Part shown: one piece after another, positions 44,703 through 53,500 of the stretch | How the letters are laid out: every line of letters begins with the position of its first letter | How positions within the stretch are numbered: position 1 is the first letter of the stretch | Source: Enorma massiliensis phI | Lineage (GTDB): Bacteria > Actinomycetota > Coriobacteriia > Coriobacteriales > Coriobacteriaceae | DNA: 64,000 nucleotides | Direction of reading: 5' to 3' | Assembly (NCBI RefSeq): GCF_000311845.1 | Contig: NZ_HE978574.1 | Coordinates: 339,467-403,466 of the forward strand | Notes under the pieces: model-generated | Database searches by the model: none | Told to the model about the DNA's origin: nothing | Seen by the model: only the letters and a program-made list of their open reading frames with translations | Translations under genes and position numbers: made by a program

Positions 44703-45647
44703 TTGCGCAATGCAAGCGTTCATTGCTGGCTATTGCGAAAGTGGGCGACAAACACCGTCGTCCATCTGCTGGAAAACCGGGAGTACACTGGCTGTCTGGT
44801 AAACTTCAAGACGGAGAAGCCCTCTTACAAGGTCAAGCACAGCGTTGAGAACCCCATCGAGAAGCAGGCTATCTTCCCAAATCACCATGAGCCGATTATC
44901 GACACGGAAACATGGGAGCGTGTGCAGGAGTTACGCAAGCAGCGAAAACGCCCGAACCGCTATGATGAAGTGGGGCTGTTCTCTGGTATGCTGTTCTGCG
45001 CCGACTGCGGCCATGTGCTGTATCAGCAGCGGTATCAGAACAAGAACCGCAAGCAGGACTGTTATATCTGCGGCAGCTACAAGAAGCGTACCCGTGACTG
45101 TACGGCACACTTTATCCGCACCGACCTTTTGACGGCGGGCGTGCTTTCCAATCTCCGGCAAGTGACGGAATACGCCGCCAGGCATGAGAGCCGCTTTGTA
45201 AAGCTGCTCATCCAGCAGAACGAAATCGGCGGCAAGAGAAAGACCGCCGCAGCCACGAAGCAGCTTGAACAGGCCCAGACACGCATTGCCGAAGTGAACC
45301 GCATTATCAAGCGGCTGTATGAGGACAATGTAAGCGGCAAAATCAGCGACGAGCGTTTCATGGAGCTGTCGGCGGACTATGAGCAGGAGCAGCGGGAACT
45401 GAAAGACCGGGCTGCCGCTTTGCAGGAGGAACTTTCCAAGTCGCAGGCCGCCACCGTCAACGCCGAGAAATTCATGGGGATTGTGAGAAAGCACCTTGCT
45501 TTTGAAGAATTGACCCCCACCCTCTTGCGGGAAATGATTGAGAAAATCGTCGTGCATGAGTGCAGCTATGACGAGAACGGCACCCGCAGGCAGGACATTG
45601 AGATTTATTACAGCTTTGTCGGCAAGATAGACTTGCCGGAAGCCTAA
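44703..45647 (+). pseudogene. 3' part of large serine recombinase
   Basis: About 300 residues homologous to the C-terminal half of a large serine recombinase: the end of the recombinase domain (HLLENREYTGCLVNFKT), a zinc ribbon (FCADCGHVLYQQRY then CYICGSYKKRTRDC), a long coiled coil and a DUF4368-type end. The N-terminal catalytic domain with the active serine is missing; homology starts near 44745, 47 bp after the tet(W) stop. It cannot catalyse recombination. It marks the enzyme that probably moved an ancestor of this cassette. Confidence 0.85.
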
Positions 45648-45654
45648 CGCCTGA

Positions 45655-45686
45655 CCTATCCGACACAGCCCTAAGTGCCGGATAGG
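45655..45686. terminator. Hairpin at end of recombinase remnant
   Basis: CCTATCCGACAC (45655-45666) pairs with GTGCCGGATAGG (45675-45686), 11 of 12, eight bases after the recombinase stop, followed by AACGGCAAAATTTTTT. It can terminate transcription of the remnant and may lie near the old element end. Confidence 0.6.
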
Positions 45687-45763
45687 AACGGCAAAATTTT
45701 TTACACTTCTATTACTTCTTTATCGCACATTAGCAAACTTGCACGTGGTTGAAGCGTCTGTTG

Positions 45764-45837
45764 CAAACTTGCATGCCGTTTTACGCAATAAGAAGCATTT
45801 TTCTTCGCCTTATTGCGTAAAACGGCATGCAAGTTTG
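45764..45837. repeat. Family E hairpin, copy 2
   Basis: Perfect 29-bp arms (45764-45792, 45809-45837), core ACGCAATAAG as in copy 1, loop with ATTTTT. Next to GCCG, copy 1 has AATT where copy 2 has TTTT, and the opposite arms change in step. It marks return to host sequence at the right edge of the tet(W) insert. Confidence 0.9.
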
Positions 45838-45957
45838 TTAAGCGGCACGTGGCAGCCTGATTTAGGTAGCGAATGAGCCGAATGAGCCTGTCGCGGGGCT
45901 GCGCCGCGTCTCTTCCGCTGAGATGCGTTTCCCCGTGGGGCCGCGCGGGTTGCAAAT

Positions 45958-46023
45958 GTGCCAGCGGCGGCGCTGTGCAGGCAAGCGAGTGTGCCAGCGG
46001 CGGCGCTGTGCAGGCAAGCGAGC
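45958..46023. repeat. Two tandem 33-bp repeats
   Basis: GTGCCAGCGGCGGCGCTGTG begins each of two 33-bp units (45958, 45991). They lie in the 250 bp beyond the coaX stop. No gene is seen in 45838-46088. Confidence 0.7.
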
Positions 46024-46088
46024 GTGCTCTGCCGCGCTGTGCCTCCGCGACGCCATGCTGTGGCCCGCCGTGCCTCGCTTGCCCAGCG

Positions 46089-47003
46089 CTATCCTCGTTG
46101 ATTAGCCTGCCAGATGAGGGCGAGCCCCCGAAGGGTAAGGGCGTCGTCGACGAGTGTCTGGTGGTGCAGGAGCGCGGCGATGGCGCCGGCATTCTCTCCC
46201 GTGATGACAATGGGAATGGCCACCGGCGCGGCGGCACCTGCATCGGCTTCGTCGCGCTCGTTTTCATGCGCAGCCGAGCCTTCGCCCAATCTGGCGCGTG
46301 CACTCTTGCCGTTGTTCGCAAGCTCGGCAAGCACTGCATCGAGCAAGCCATCGATGCGCGCCGCCTCTCCGAGCACGACGCCAGACTGCATGGCTTCGCG
46401 CGTAGAGCGTCCGAGCACGCGCTCGGGTGCGCGAAGCTCGATAATGGGCAGGCGCGCCGCGGCTTCGGCGAGTGACCGCGCTCCGAGCGCAACACCCGGC
46501 GAGATGATGCCTCCGCAGAACGCACCGCTGGCATCAATCGCCTCGAAGTTTGTGGTGGTTCCCAAGTCAACCACCACAACGGGCGCTCCATAGGCGGCGC
46601 GTGCCGCGACGGCGTCCGCGATGCGGTCTGGCCCGACTTCAGAAGGGTCGTTGAACCGCAGCTTAACGCCCGATCGCAAGCCGGGTCCCACCACGAGCTG
46701 CCTGCCAGGAACGGTGTCCGCAAGCGCTCGGTGCCATGCGCCGGTGAGGGTGGGAACCACGCAAGAGAGGATGGAGCCTTCGGGAGAAGGACACGTGCCT
46801 CCGCGCGAGGATGCCTTGCCCGTCAGCTCGCTGAGAATCTGCCCGAGCTGCATGCGCGCCTCGTCTGCCGTGATGGGCTGGCGCGTGGTGACCTCGCATG
46901 CGCTGAGAAGCTTTGGGGCGCCCTCAGCACCCGCTTTGGCCGTTTCGAGCAGGCCAAATCGAGCGGTGGTGTTTCCGATGTCTGCGGCAAGTACGTGGGC
47001 CAC
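46089..47003 (-). CDS. coaX: Type III pantothenate kinase
   Basis: A 304-residue CoaX kinase, first step of coenzyme A synthesis. Motifs: LAADIGNTTARFGLL (phosphate loop), VVVVDLGTTTNFEAID and GGIISPGVALGARSL. I start at a GTG (47003) with GGAGG six bases upstream; the longer frame lacks similarity. It is longer than the usual 255-265 residues because of an insertion of about 35 Ala/Glu/Arg-rich residues near the C-terminus (around 235-270), which looks like a disordered loop. Divergent from the OPT transporter gene. Confidence 0.92.
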   Translation of the reverse strand: MAHVLAADIGNTTARFGLLETAKAGAEGAPKLLSACEVTTRQPITADEARMQLGQILSELTGKASSRGGTCPSPEGSILSCVVPTLTGAWHRALADTVPGRQLVVGPGLRSGVKLRFNDPSEVGPDRIADAVAARAAYGAPVVVVDLGTTTNFEAIDASGAFCGGIISPGVALGARSLAEAAARLPIIELRAPERVLGRSTREAMQSGVVLGEAARIDGLLDAVLAELANNGKSARARLGEGSAAHENERDEADAGAAAPVAIPIVITGENAGAIAALLHHQTLVDDALTLRGLALIWQANQRG

Positions 47004-47070
47004 GAGTCCTCCTTTGCGCGATAGATGCCTCCATTGTCGCATGTTGCGAGTCGAACTATGCTCGGGCAGG

Positions 47071-47099
47071 TTCCGATTCTCTATTCCTTAGCGTATACT
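47071..47099 (+). promoter_or_regulatory. Candidate promoter of OPT transporter
   Basis: TTCCGA (47071-47076) and TATACT (47094-47099) with a 17-bp spacer. A CTCCCC-AAGC-GGGGGAG hairpin follows in the leader, just before the ribosome site. Confidence 0.45.
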
Positions 47100-47161
47100 G
47101 AACGCGCTTGAGCCGTAACCCGACTCCCCAAGCGGGGGAGCGGATATACGAAGGAGCGAAC

Positions 47162-48991
47162 ATGAACCAAGCACGCACGCGCGCACTGCGCGGGCAGCTG
47201 AGCTTTGCCGGCATTTTGATCGGCTGCATCGGCTGCGTCATCATCACGGCCTCGTCTGTTTACACTGCGCTCAAGATGGGCGCGTTGCCGTGGCCAACCA
47301 TTTTCACATCTATCACGGCCCTCGTGCTTTTGCGGGCGCTCGGCCACACAAGCCTCAACGAAGCGAATATCACGCAGGTCATCATGTCTGCCGGCTCCAT
47401 GGTTGCGGGAGGCCTAGCGTTCACCATTCCCGGTATCTGGATTCTTGGTTTGGCGGACGAGGTGTCTTGGCAGGAGATGCTTGCCGTTGCGCTGGCGGGC
47501 ACGCTGTTGGGCCTCGTGTGCACGGCGCTCATCCGGAAACGGTTTGTTGAAGATTCCGATCTGGAATACCCCATCGGCACGGCAGCGGCCGAGACCTTGC
47601 TCGCCAGCACGGCGGGCGGGTCGACGGGGCGCAAGCTCTTCGGGTCGATGGCGTTCGCCGGGCTCTGGGCGATCCTTCGCGATGTGCTCGGCGTTATACC
47701 GTCGCTGGTGGCCACGCTGCCCATCCCGGGGATTTCGTTCGGTATCCAGGCCTCGCCCATGCGCTTCTCGGTCGGGTTCCTTGTTGGGGGCCGCTCGATT
47801 GCATGGTGGATGGTCGGCGCTGTGCTGGGCAGCTTCGGCATCATCGTGGGTGGCACTGCAGCGGGGTTGTGGGATCTGGGAACTGCGCAGGGCATCGTGA
47901 GCAGCCTGGGCATGGGTCTCATGATGGGGTCGGGATTCGGTGTCGTGCTGCGCGATATCGTGCTCCCGCTGGTGCGGCGGGCGAGAGCTCGGCGTAGCTC
48001 ATCCTCTGTTTCTGAAAGTGGAGAGGACGCGATGGGTAGCGAGGGCGCCGGAAACGCGGAGTGCTCGGGGGATTCCTCCCCGCTCGAGCAGTCCTGCTCG
48101 CGTGGAGGCGCCGCTGGCGCCTCCGGCTCGTGCGGAACTCGCGTTGATGAATCCCCCGAGCACTCCGCGCCACGCGCCTCGCTCGGCGGCCTCACCGACT
48201 ACTTCTCGCGTTTCGATGCCGGCTTGCTCGCGCTGTTCGTGGCGGCGGCTGCGCTCGTGTGCTGCATCGCTCTCTCGTTCGGCCCGTTCGTCTCTGTGGC
48301 CATCGTGCTGCTCTCATTTGTGACGGCCATCATGAGCGCGCAATCGGTCGGCCAGTCCGGCATCGACCCCATGGAGATCTTCGGGCTCATCGTGCTGCTG
48401 TTCGTGGCGGCCTTTTCCGATGTGACCCAGGTGCAGCTCTTCTTCGTTGCCGGAGTGATTGCCGTGGCTTGCGGCCTTGCGGGCGACGTCATGAGCGATT
48501 TCAAGACGGGCCAGATTATCGGCACTGATCCGCGCGACCTGTGGCTCGGCCAGGTTATCGGAGCGCTTTTGGGCACGGTCGTGGCCGTTGCCGTGCTCGT
48601 TGCCCTCGTAGCGGCATACGGAACCGATGCGTTCGGTGGCGACAATCTCTTCGTGGCGGCTCAGGCCCAGGTGGTGGCGACGATGGTCTCGGGCATTCCG
48701 AGCGTCCCCGCGTTCGTCGTGGGCGTCGTTGCGGGCACGGTGCTCTACTGCGCGGGCATCCCTGCCATGATGCTCGGCCTTGGCGTGTACCTGCCGTTTT
48801 ACATGTCGCTTACCACGGCGGTGGGCGCGCTGATCCGCGTTGTGTTCGATCGCGTGGTGGCTGCGCGCGGAATCGAGAAGGGCGCGGCGGAAGAGACGGG
48901 CGCCGTGGTGGCTTCGGGTGTGCTCGGTGGCGAGTCTATCGTGGGCGTAATCGTGGCGTTCGCCAGCGTCGCGGCAGGCCTTGCGGGGTAG
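47162..48991 (+). CDS. OPT-family oligopeptide transporter
   Basis: A 609-residue membrane protein of the OPT superfamily, with about 14-16 helices (opening LSFAGILIGCIGCVIITASSVYTALKMG; LEYPIGTAAAETLLAS near residue 140). AAGGAG precedes the ATG. Family substrates are peptides or metal chelates. A hydrophilic stretch of some 75 residues (about 280-355: Ser/Glu/Gly-rich with two cysteines) sits between two membrane blocks and is encoded partly by a perfect palindromic repeat, so it looks like an in-frame insertion into a loop. Followed by a single arm of the repeat family seen at 22-160. Confidence 0.9.
   Translation: MNQARTRALRGQLSFAGILIGCIGCVIITASSVYTALKMGALPWPTIFTSITALVLLRALGHTSLNEANITQVIMSAGSMVAGGLAFTIPGIWILGLADEVSWQEMLAVALAGTLLGLVCTALIRKRFVEDSDLEYPIGTAAAETLLASTAGGSTGRKLFGSMAFAGLWAILRDVLGVIPSLVATLPIPGISFGIQASPMRFSVGFLVGGRSIAWWMVGAVLGSFGIIVGGTAAGLWDLGTAQGIVSSLGMGLMMGSGFGVVLRDIVLPLVRRARARRSSSSVSESGEDAMGSEGAGNAECSGDSSPLEQSCSRGGAAGASGSCGTRVDESPEHSAPRASLGGLTDYFSRFDAGLLALFVAAAALVCCIALSFGPFVSVAIVLLSFVTAIMSAQSVGQSGIDPMEIFGLIVLLFVAAFSDVTQVQLFFVAGVIAVACGLAGDVMSDFKTGQIIGTDPRDLWLGQVIGALLGTVVAVAVLVALVAAYGTDAFGGDNLFVAAQAQVVATMVSGIPSVPAFVVGVVAGTVLYCAGIPAMMLGLGVYLPFYMSLTTAVGALIRVVFDRVVAARGIEKGAAEETGAVVASGVLGGESIVGVIVAFASVAAGLAG
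48055..48169. repeat. Palindromic repeat inside OPT coding region
   Basis: Perfect 21-bp arms (48055-48075, 48149-48169; outer part CGCGGAGTGCTCGGGG), with a further nested GGAGGCGCC/GGCGCCTCC hairpin inside. It is read in frame as part of the OPT transporter (residues about 298-336). Confidence 0.85.
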
Positions 48992-49054
48992 ACCGTTGGC
49001 AAAACTGAACCTTCCGGCTCGAGCCACGAACATCTTGCAGGCGTCCCGTCGTGC

Positions 49055-49510
49055 CTAACCGTTGGGCAGCGTGACTCGCATTTCCAGCTCGGCACCGAGC
49101 TTCCTCGCACGGATGCTCCCCTCGTGCCGCGAGACGATCCCTTGGGCAATCGAGAGCCCGATGCCGTTTCCGCCGGTCGAGCGCGAGCGGGATGCGTCGG
49201 CGCGATAGAACCGATCGAAGATGCGTCGCGTGTCTTGCGTGGTGAGCGAGGCGCACGGGTTGGTCACGGTGAGCACGATTTCGCGTTTGCGCTGCTCAAG
49301 GCGAACGCGAATTGATCCGTTATCGTCGCAGTACTTGACCGCGTTGTCTACGAGCACGCTCACCAGCCGGTCGAGCTCCTCGGGACTTCCGCTCACGATG
49401 ATGCGCGGTTCGGCCTTGTCCACCTCGCGCGCGGAGATTCCCTCCAGCCCGTCCGCCACGCTCGCGCGCGTCGCCGCTGCTTCGAAGGTGTCAATGGTGC
49501 AGGCGAGGGG
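49055..49510 (-). pseudogene. Histidine kinase remnant (C-terminal ATPase domain)
   Basis: About 150 residues form a kinase catalytic domain: LVDNAVKYCDDNGS (N box), RRIFDRFYRADASRS (F box), GGNGIGLSIAQGI (G box), ending VTLPNG. The membrane sensor part and the phosphoacceptor His domain are missing. Upstream in the same frame the sequence is nonsense (the antisense-like Arg-rich shadow of the regulator gene). It is joined directly, and out of frame, to the receiver half of a response regulator, as if some 1 kb had been deleted. Confidence 0.8.
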
Positions 49511-49923
49511 GCAGTGCGGTCGAGCTTGAGGTCTCCTGCGGTGAGTACGCCGGGCACGTAGGTGTCGCTGCGGCGGCAGAGGGCGCGCACGCGGGCGAGG
49601 AGCTCGACCATGGAGAACGGTTTGGTGAGATAGTCGTCCGCACCGCTGTTGAGCCCGCCGACCACGTCTTCTTGGGTGCTTTTCGCCGTGAGGATGAGAA
49701 TGGGCGTGCGGACCGATTTGCTGCGCAAGGTGCGCACCACGTCGAGGCCGTCGCGGTAGGGCATCATGATGTCGAGCACGATGCAGTCGTACGTGCCGGT
49801 TTCGCCGAAGTCGAGCGCCGCTTGGCCGTCGTAGACGGTATCGACCTCGTACCCATCGCTTTTGAGCATCGCTTCGAGAGCGCGGGCCATGTCTTGCTCG
49901 TCGTCGGCTACTAAAACGCGCAT
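49511..49923 (-). pseudogene. Response regulator remnant (receiver domain only)
   Basis: MRVLVADDEQDMARALEAML opens a normal receiver domain with phosphoacceptor in CIVLDIMMPYRDG and Lys in LTKPFSMVELLARV. It breaks off after GDLKLDRTA, where the DNA-binding domain should begin, and runs out of frame through the kinase remnant to a stop near 49393. The DNA-binding domain is lost. A receiver fragment could still be made and phosphorylated by other kinases. Confidence 0.8.
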
Positions 49924-50008
49924 GCGTGCTCCCTCCTCGGCATCGTGGTTTCACGATAGCGCATATTCCATGCGAGTGCGCGGAGGCGCATCCGCGGTAG
50001 ATGCAAAA

Positions 50009-50045
50009 ACCCGTGCGCAGTAGATCGGGGGCCTGCGCACGGGTG
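50009..50045 (-). terminator. Terminator hairpin, minus strand
   Basis: On the minus strand ACCCGTGCGCAG and CTGCGCACGGGT form a 12-bp stem (about 50010-50044) followed by a T5 run. It points towards the dead two-component genes, 85 bp before their start, with no known gene upstream of it on that strand, so it may be an attenuator or end a small RNA. Confidence 0.55.
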
Positions 50046-50507
50046 CTGGACCCGGCCGCTGCTGCAATAAGGGAGGTTGACGACGGCGCGGGATATGCGC
50101 TCTGCGTAGAGAACTAGGTGGGGCCATACGACGCAGAGCGTGAGCTCAGCATAAAAACGAATCCTTAAACGAACCTCAAGAGTAAAAAACTATGATGGAA
50201 TCGTGAACGCTCGGAAAAGCACCGGGACCTGCGGTTTTTCAGCAGGTGCTTCTTGTCTTCGCACTGTTTTTCCTTTTGTTACACCTTTGAAAGGGTCCGT
50301 TTACATCGTATTATGCCTTTCTTTACCTTGATGGGTATTGCGCAGTGTTTGGGCTCTAGCAGCCTGCTGTACTCGCATTCGGGTGGGGGACCGTGATAGG
50401 CTACCGCGTGCGCGCAAGGCGTGGCGTGTCGCTAGGGGCACGCCGGGCGTGAATTAGTTCCGTTTCAGCCGGATCTGGATCTTTGGGTTCAGATTGAAAA
50501 ACCGGCT
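50046..50507 (+). other. Long leader region before membrane GT gene
   Basis: No gene seen. Contains several potential hairpins: GCTCTGCGT/ACGCAGAGC (50099-50148), a CCTGC/GCAGG stem near 50230-50255, and CAGCCGG/CCGGCTG ending at the G9 tract. The direct repeat AACGAATCCTTA-AACGAACCTCAA (about 50157-50180) could be a regulator site. Confidence 0.4.
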
Positions 50508-50516
50508 GGGGGGGGG
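50508..50516 (+). promoter_or_regulatory. G9 tract acting as ribosome binding site
   Basis: Nine consecutive G residues end two bases before the ATG at 50519 and follow a CAGCCGG/CCGGCTG hairpin. It is the only candidate ribosome site. Homopolymer length changes would alter its strength and spacing, so translation could vary between cells. Confidence 0.55.
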
Positions 50517-50518
50517 TA

Positions 50519-53500
50519 ATGTCAAAATCTCTGTGCGTGCGCCGTGGCGGAAGTGCTGCGGTACTGTTGTGTTCTGCCGTGTGCGCTTCGGGCCTTCTGC
50601 TCGACCTCTCGGGAGCATCTTCAACCTACAGCGAGATAACGCATCTGTTCGGCGAGGTGCATGGCACCTCGTACATCGTGGCGGAGCTGCTCTGCTCGCT
50701 TCCCGCGCGCGATGGGGCCCTGGCCGTGCTCGGCCTTACCGCGGCGCTGTTCGCCCTGTTTCGTCGCGCGGGCCGCGGCGCTTCTCCTGCAGGGGAGAGC
50801 GCTTCCGCGCTAAACCGCGGCGCTTCCGAGTCTGAGGGCACGGGCGTGCTCGTTCGCAGCGCTTCTACCGCAGAAGACGGTATGCCTAGGTTTGCCCGCG
50901 GTGCTTCTGCGGCGGACGCGGGGATGCTCATGGAGCACCGCTGCGGTGGAGGAGCTTCCGCCTGGGTGGTTGCCGTGCTCTTCGCAGCGGCAATGCTCTT
51001 TGGGCGAAGCTTCGACGAAGCCGGCTCCGCGGCCTATATCGTTGGCGGCATCACCCCCGCCATTCGTTCATGCTGGTATTTCATAGGATGGCTGCTGCCC
51101 GCGCGGGCGCTTGTCGAGCTCGCATTCGAAGGTCTGGATCGCCTCCGCGCGCATGGCACGTGCCCGTCGGGTGATCGCGCCCGATCCGTTTCGCCGTCGT
51201 GCGGGAGGCTCCGGCGCGCGGTGCGCCTCGTTCTCGGTGCATTCGACCGGCACCCTTTTGCGGCCCCGGCGCTTGTGCTGGCACTGTGCTGGCTTCCGGT
51301 GCTCATAGGGTATGCTCCTGCGCTTTTCATGTGGGACACGAACACGCAGATACTGCAGTGGTTCGGGCTGCCCAACCATATCAGCAGCTCCGTCGATTTG
51401 CTCGATTCGTGCGTGTTGCTCACCCAGCACCATCCGCCGCTGCATACGGCGCTCGTAGGCCTCTGCGTTCAGGCGGGCATCTCGCTTGCAGGCAGCGAGA
51501 ACCTCGGCATATTCATCTACGCGGTGCTTCAGTGGGCAGTCGACATCCTCGCAATCTCGTGGGCGTTTCGCATCGCCCAGATCGTGGGCACGCCTCGTGC
51601 TCCGCGTTTCGTGGCGCTCGGCTTCATCGCGCTCGTGCCGGCATATTCGAATTACAGCGTGCTGGTAACCAAGGACGTGCTCTTCGCATCTGCATTGCTG
51701 CTGTTCGCGATCGAGCTTGTTTACCTGGTCTTTTGTGCTGCATCGTTTGACGGGCGAATCGCTTTTTCGCGCCGGCATGCGGTGCTGCTCGTGGCCGGGG
51801 CGCTTGGCACCGCGTTGCTGAGAAGCGGTATGGTCGTCGCCGTGGCGGGTGGCGCCCTCGCCGCAACCTTGCTTCTTTGGCGCATGCAGCGCCGCTTGGC
51901 ACGAGAGGGCCTCCGGCCTGTCTCCGCGCGATCGCTTCTTCGCATCCCACTGATCGCCCTGGCGCTCGTCATAGCGGTGAATCTGCTGCTCGCGCGCGTG
52001 GTCTATCCTGCTCTGGCCATCACGCCGTCGAGCAAGCGCGAGGCGCTCTCCATTCCCATGCAGCAAGTCGCGCGCTTCATGCGCGATCGCCCCGATGCCG
52101 TCCAGCCTGAGGACCTTCGCGCCATCGATCGAGTTCTCGATGCTCCGAGCCTCGCCCGCCTCTACGATCCGAGCAAATCGGACCCGGTGAAGGCGACGTA
52201 TAAGGAACAGGCCTCATCCGACGACCTTTCCGCATTCTGGCAAACATGGGCGAGACTGTTTGCTCGCGATCCCGGCTGCTTCATCTCTGCAACGGCGGCG
52301 AACTACTATGGCTACTTCTATCCTGCACATGCGATGAGCTGGAGCTACACCTCGTACTTCAGCAGCCTGGTCATGGCGAACACCGAGACGAACCTCATTT
52401 ACTCGGATATCGCCTCGTATTTCTCGTTTCATCAGCTAGACCATCCACTCGTGCGTGCGCTTGACGGTTTGTGCTCGGGGTACCGGCTGCTCTTCCAGAG
52501 GCTTCCGTTCCTCACGCTCACCATGCAGGCGGCGCTCTACGACTGGGCCCTCGTGCTGCTTACGGCCTATGCGGTGCGACGACGGCGATCGCATGCAGCG
52601 GTCTTTCTCGTGCCGGCATGGGTCGTGCTGCTTATTGCGCTCGTGGGCCCCTGTAACGCCACCACGTATTTTCGCTATGCCTACCCGGTGGCCCTGCTCG
52701 TGCCGTTCCTGGCGCTCGTCATCATGGCGCCCGACCCCCGAGATCGCGCGCGCCGCGCTTCTACGTTTGTTTTGATTTCGACCACAGGAGGGTCTTCTAT
52801 GGATAGCCCATCGAACATGGCCGCGTGTGCGGCTGCTGCCGCAGATGCGAGCGCTGGCACGGTGGACGCTGCCACGCCCGAAGCTACCGAGACAGCACCG
52901 ACCGCCAAAGGGCATGTGGCGGTGCTCATTCCCTGCTACAACGAGGAACTGACCGTTGGCGAGGTAATCGATGATTTCCGGCAGGTGCTCCCTGGGGCCA
53001 GCATCTATGTGTACGACAACAACTCGAGCGACCGGACAGCCCAGGTGGCACGCGAGCACGGGGCTCAGGTGCGCTTTGAGCCGCGCCAGGGCAAAGGGGT
53101 GACCGTTCGCCAGATGTTCCGCGACATCGAAGCGGACTGCTACCTGCTCGTCGACGGCGATAGCACGTACCCTGCCGATGCCGCGCCCGCTCTCATTAAC
53201 CCCATTCTTGCGGGCGAAGCCGATATGACCGTAGGCGACCGTCTCTCCAACGGCAGCTATGCACAAGAGAACCAGAGGCCCTTCCACGATTTCGGCAATA
53301 ACCTCGTGCGCTGGCTCATCCGCCTTATGTACGGTTACGCGTTCCACGATGTCATGACCGGCTACCGGGCCTTCAGCCGTGTGTTCGTGCGCAGCTTGCC
53401 CGTGGTTTCGCGCGGGTTCCAGCTGGAGTGCGAGATTTCGATCCACGCGGTAGACAAGGGCTGGCGCATCAAGGAGGTGCCCATCGATTATCGCGATCGC

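Larger units (their letters stand above)
42114..45760. mobile_element. tet(W) resistance insert
   Basis: Base composition drops sharply right after 42113, codon use changes, and typical host repeats resume from about 45764. The insert holds an AT-rich leader region, tet(W) with its regulation, and the 3' part of a large serine recombinase. The left edge reads in frame as LTSPLQMLMYGKEASNRKQ then stop (42114-42173), perhaps the tail of a conjugation gene. Other frames in 42114-42470 are not convincing. No conjugation or integration gene is intact, so this is a remnant. Exact ends are uncertain by tens of bases. Confidence 0.8.

Noticed and set aside
44703..45647. Functional recombinase
   Set aside because: The catalytic N-terminal domain is absent and the first codons read through non-homologous sequence after tet(W).
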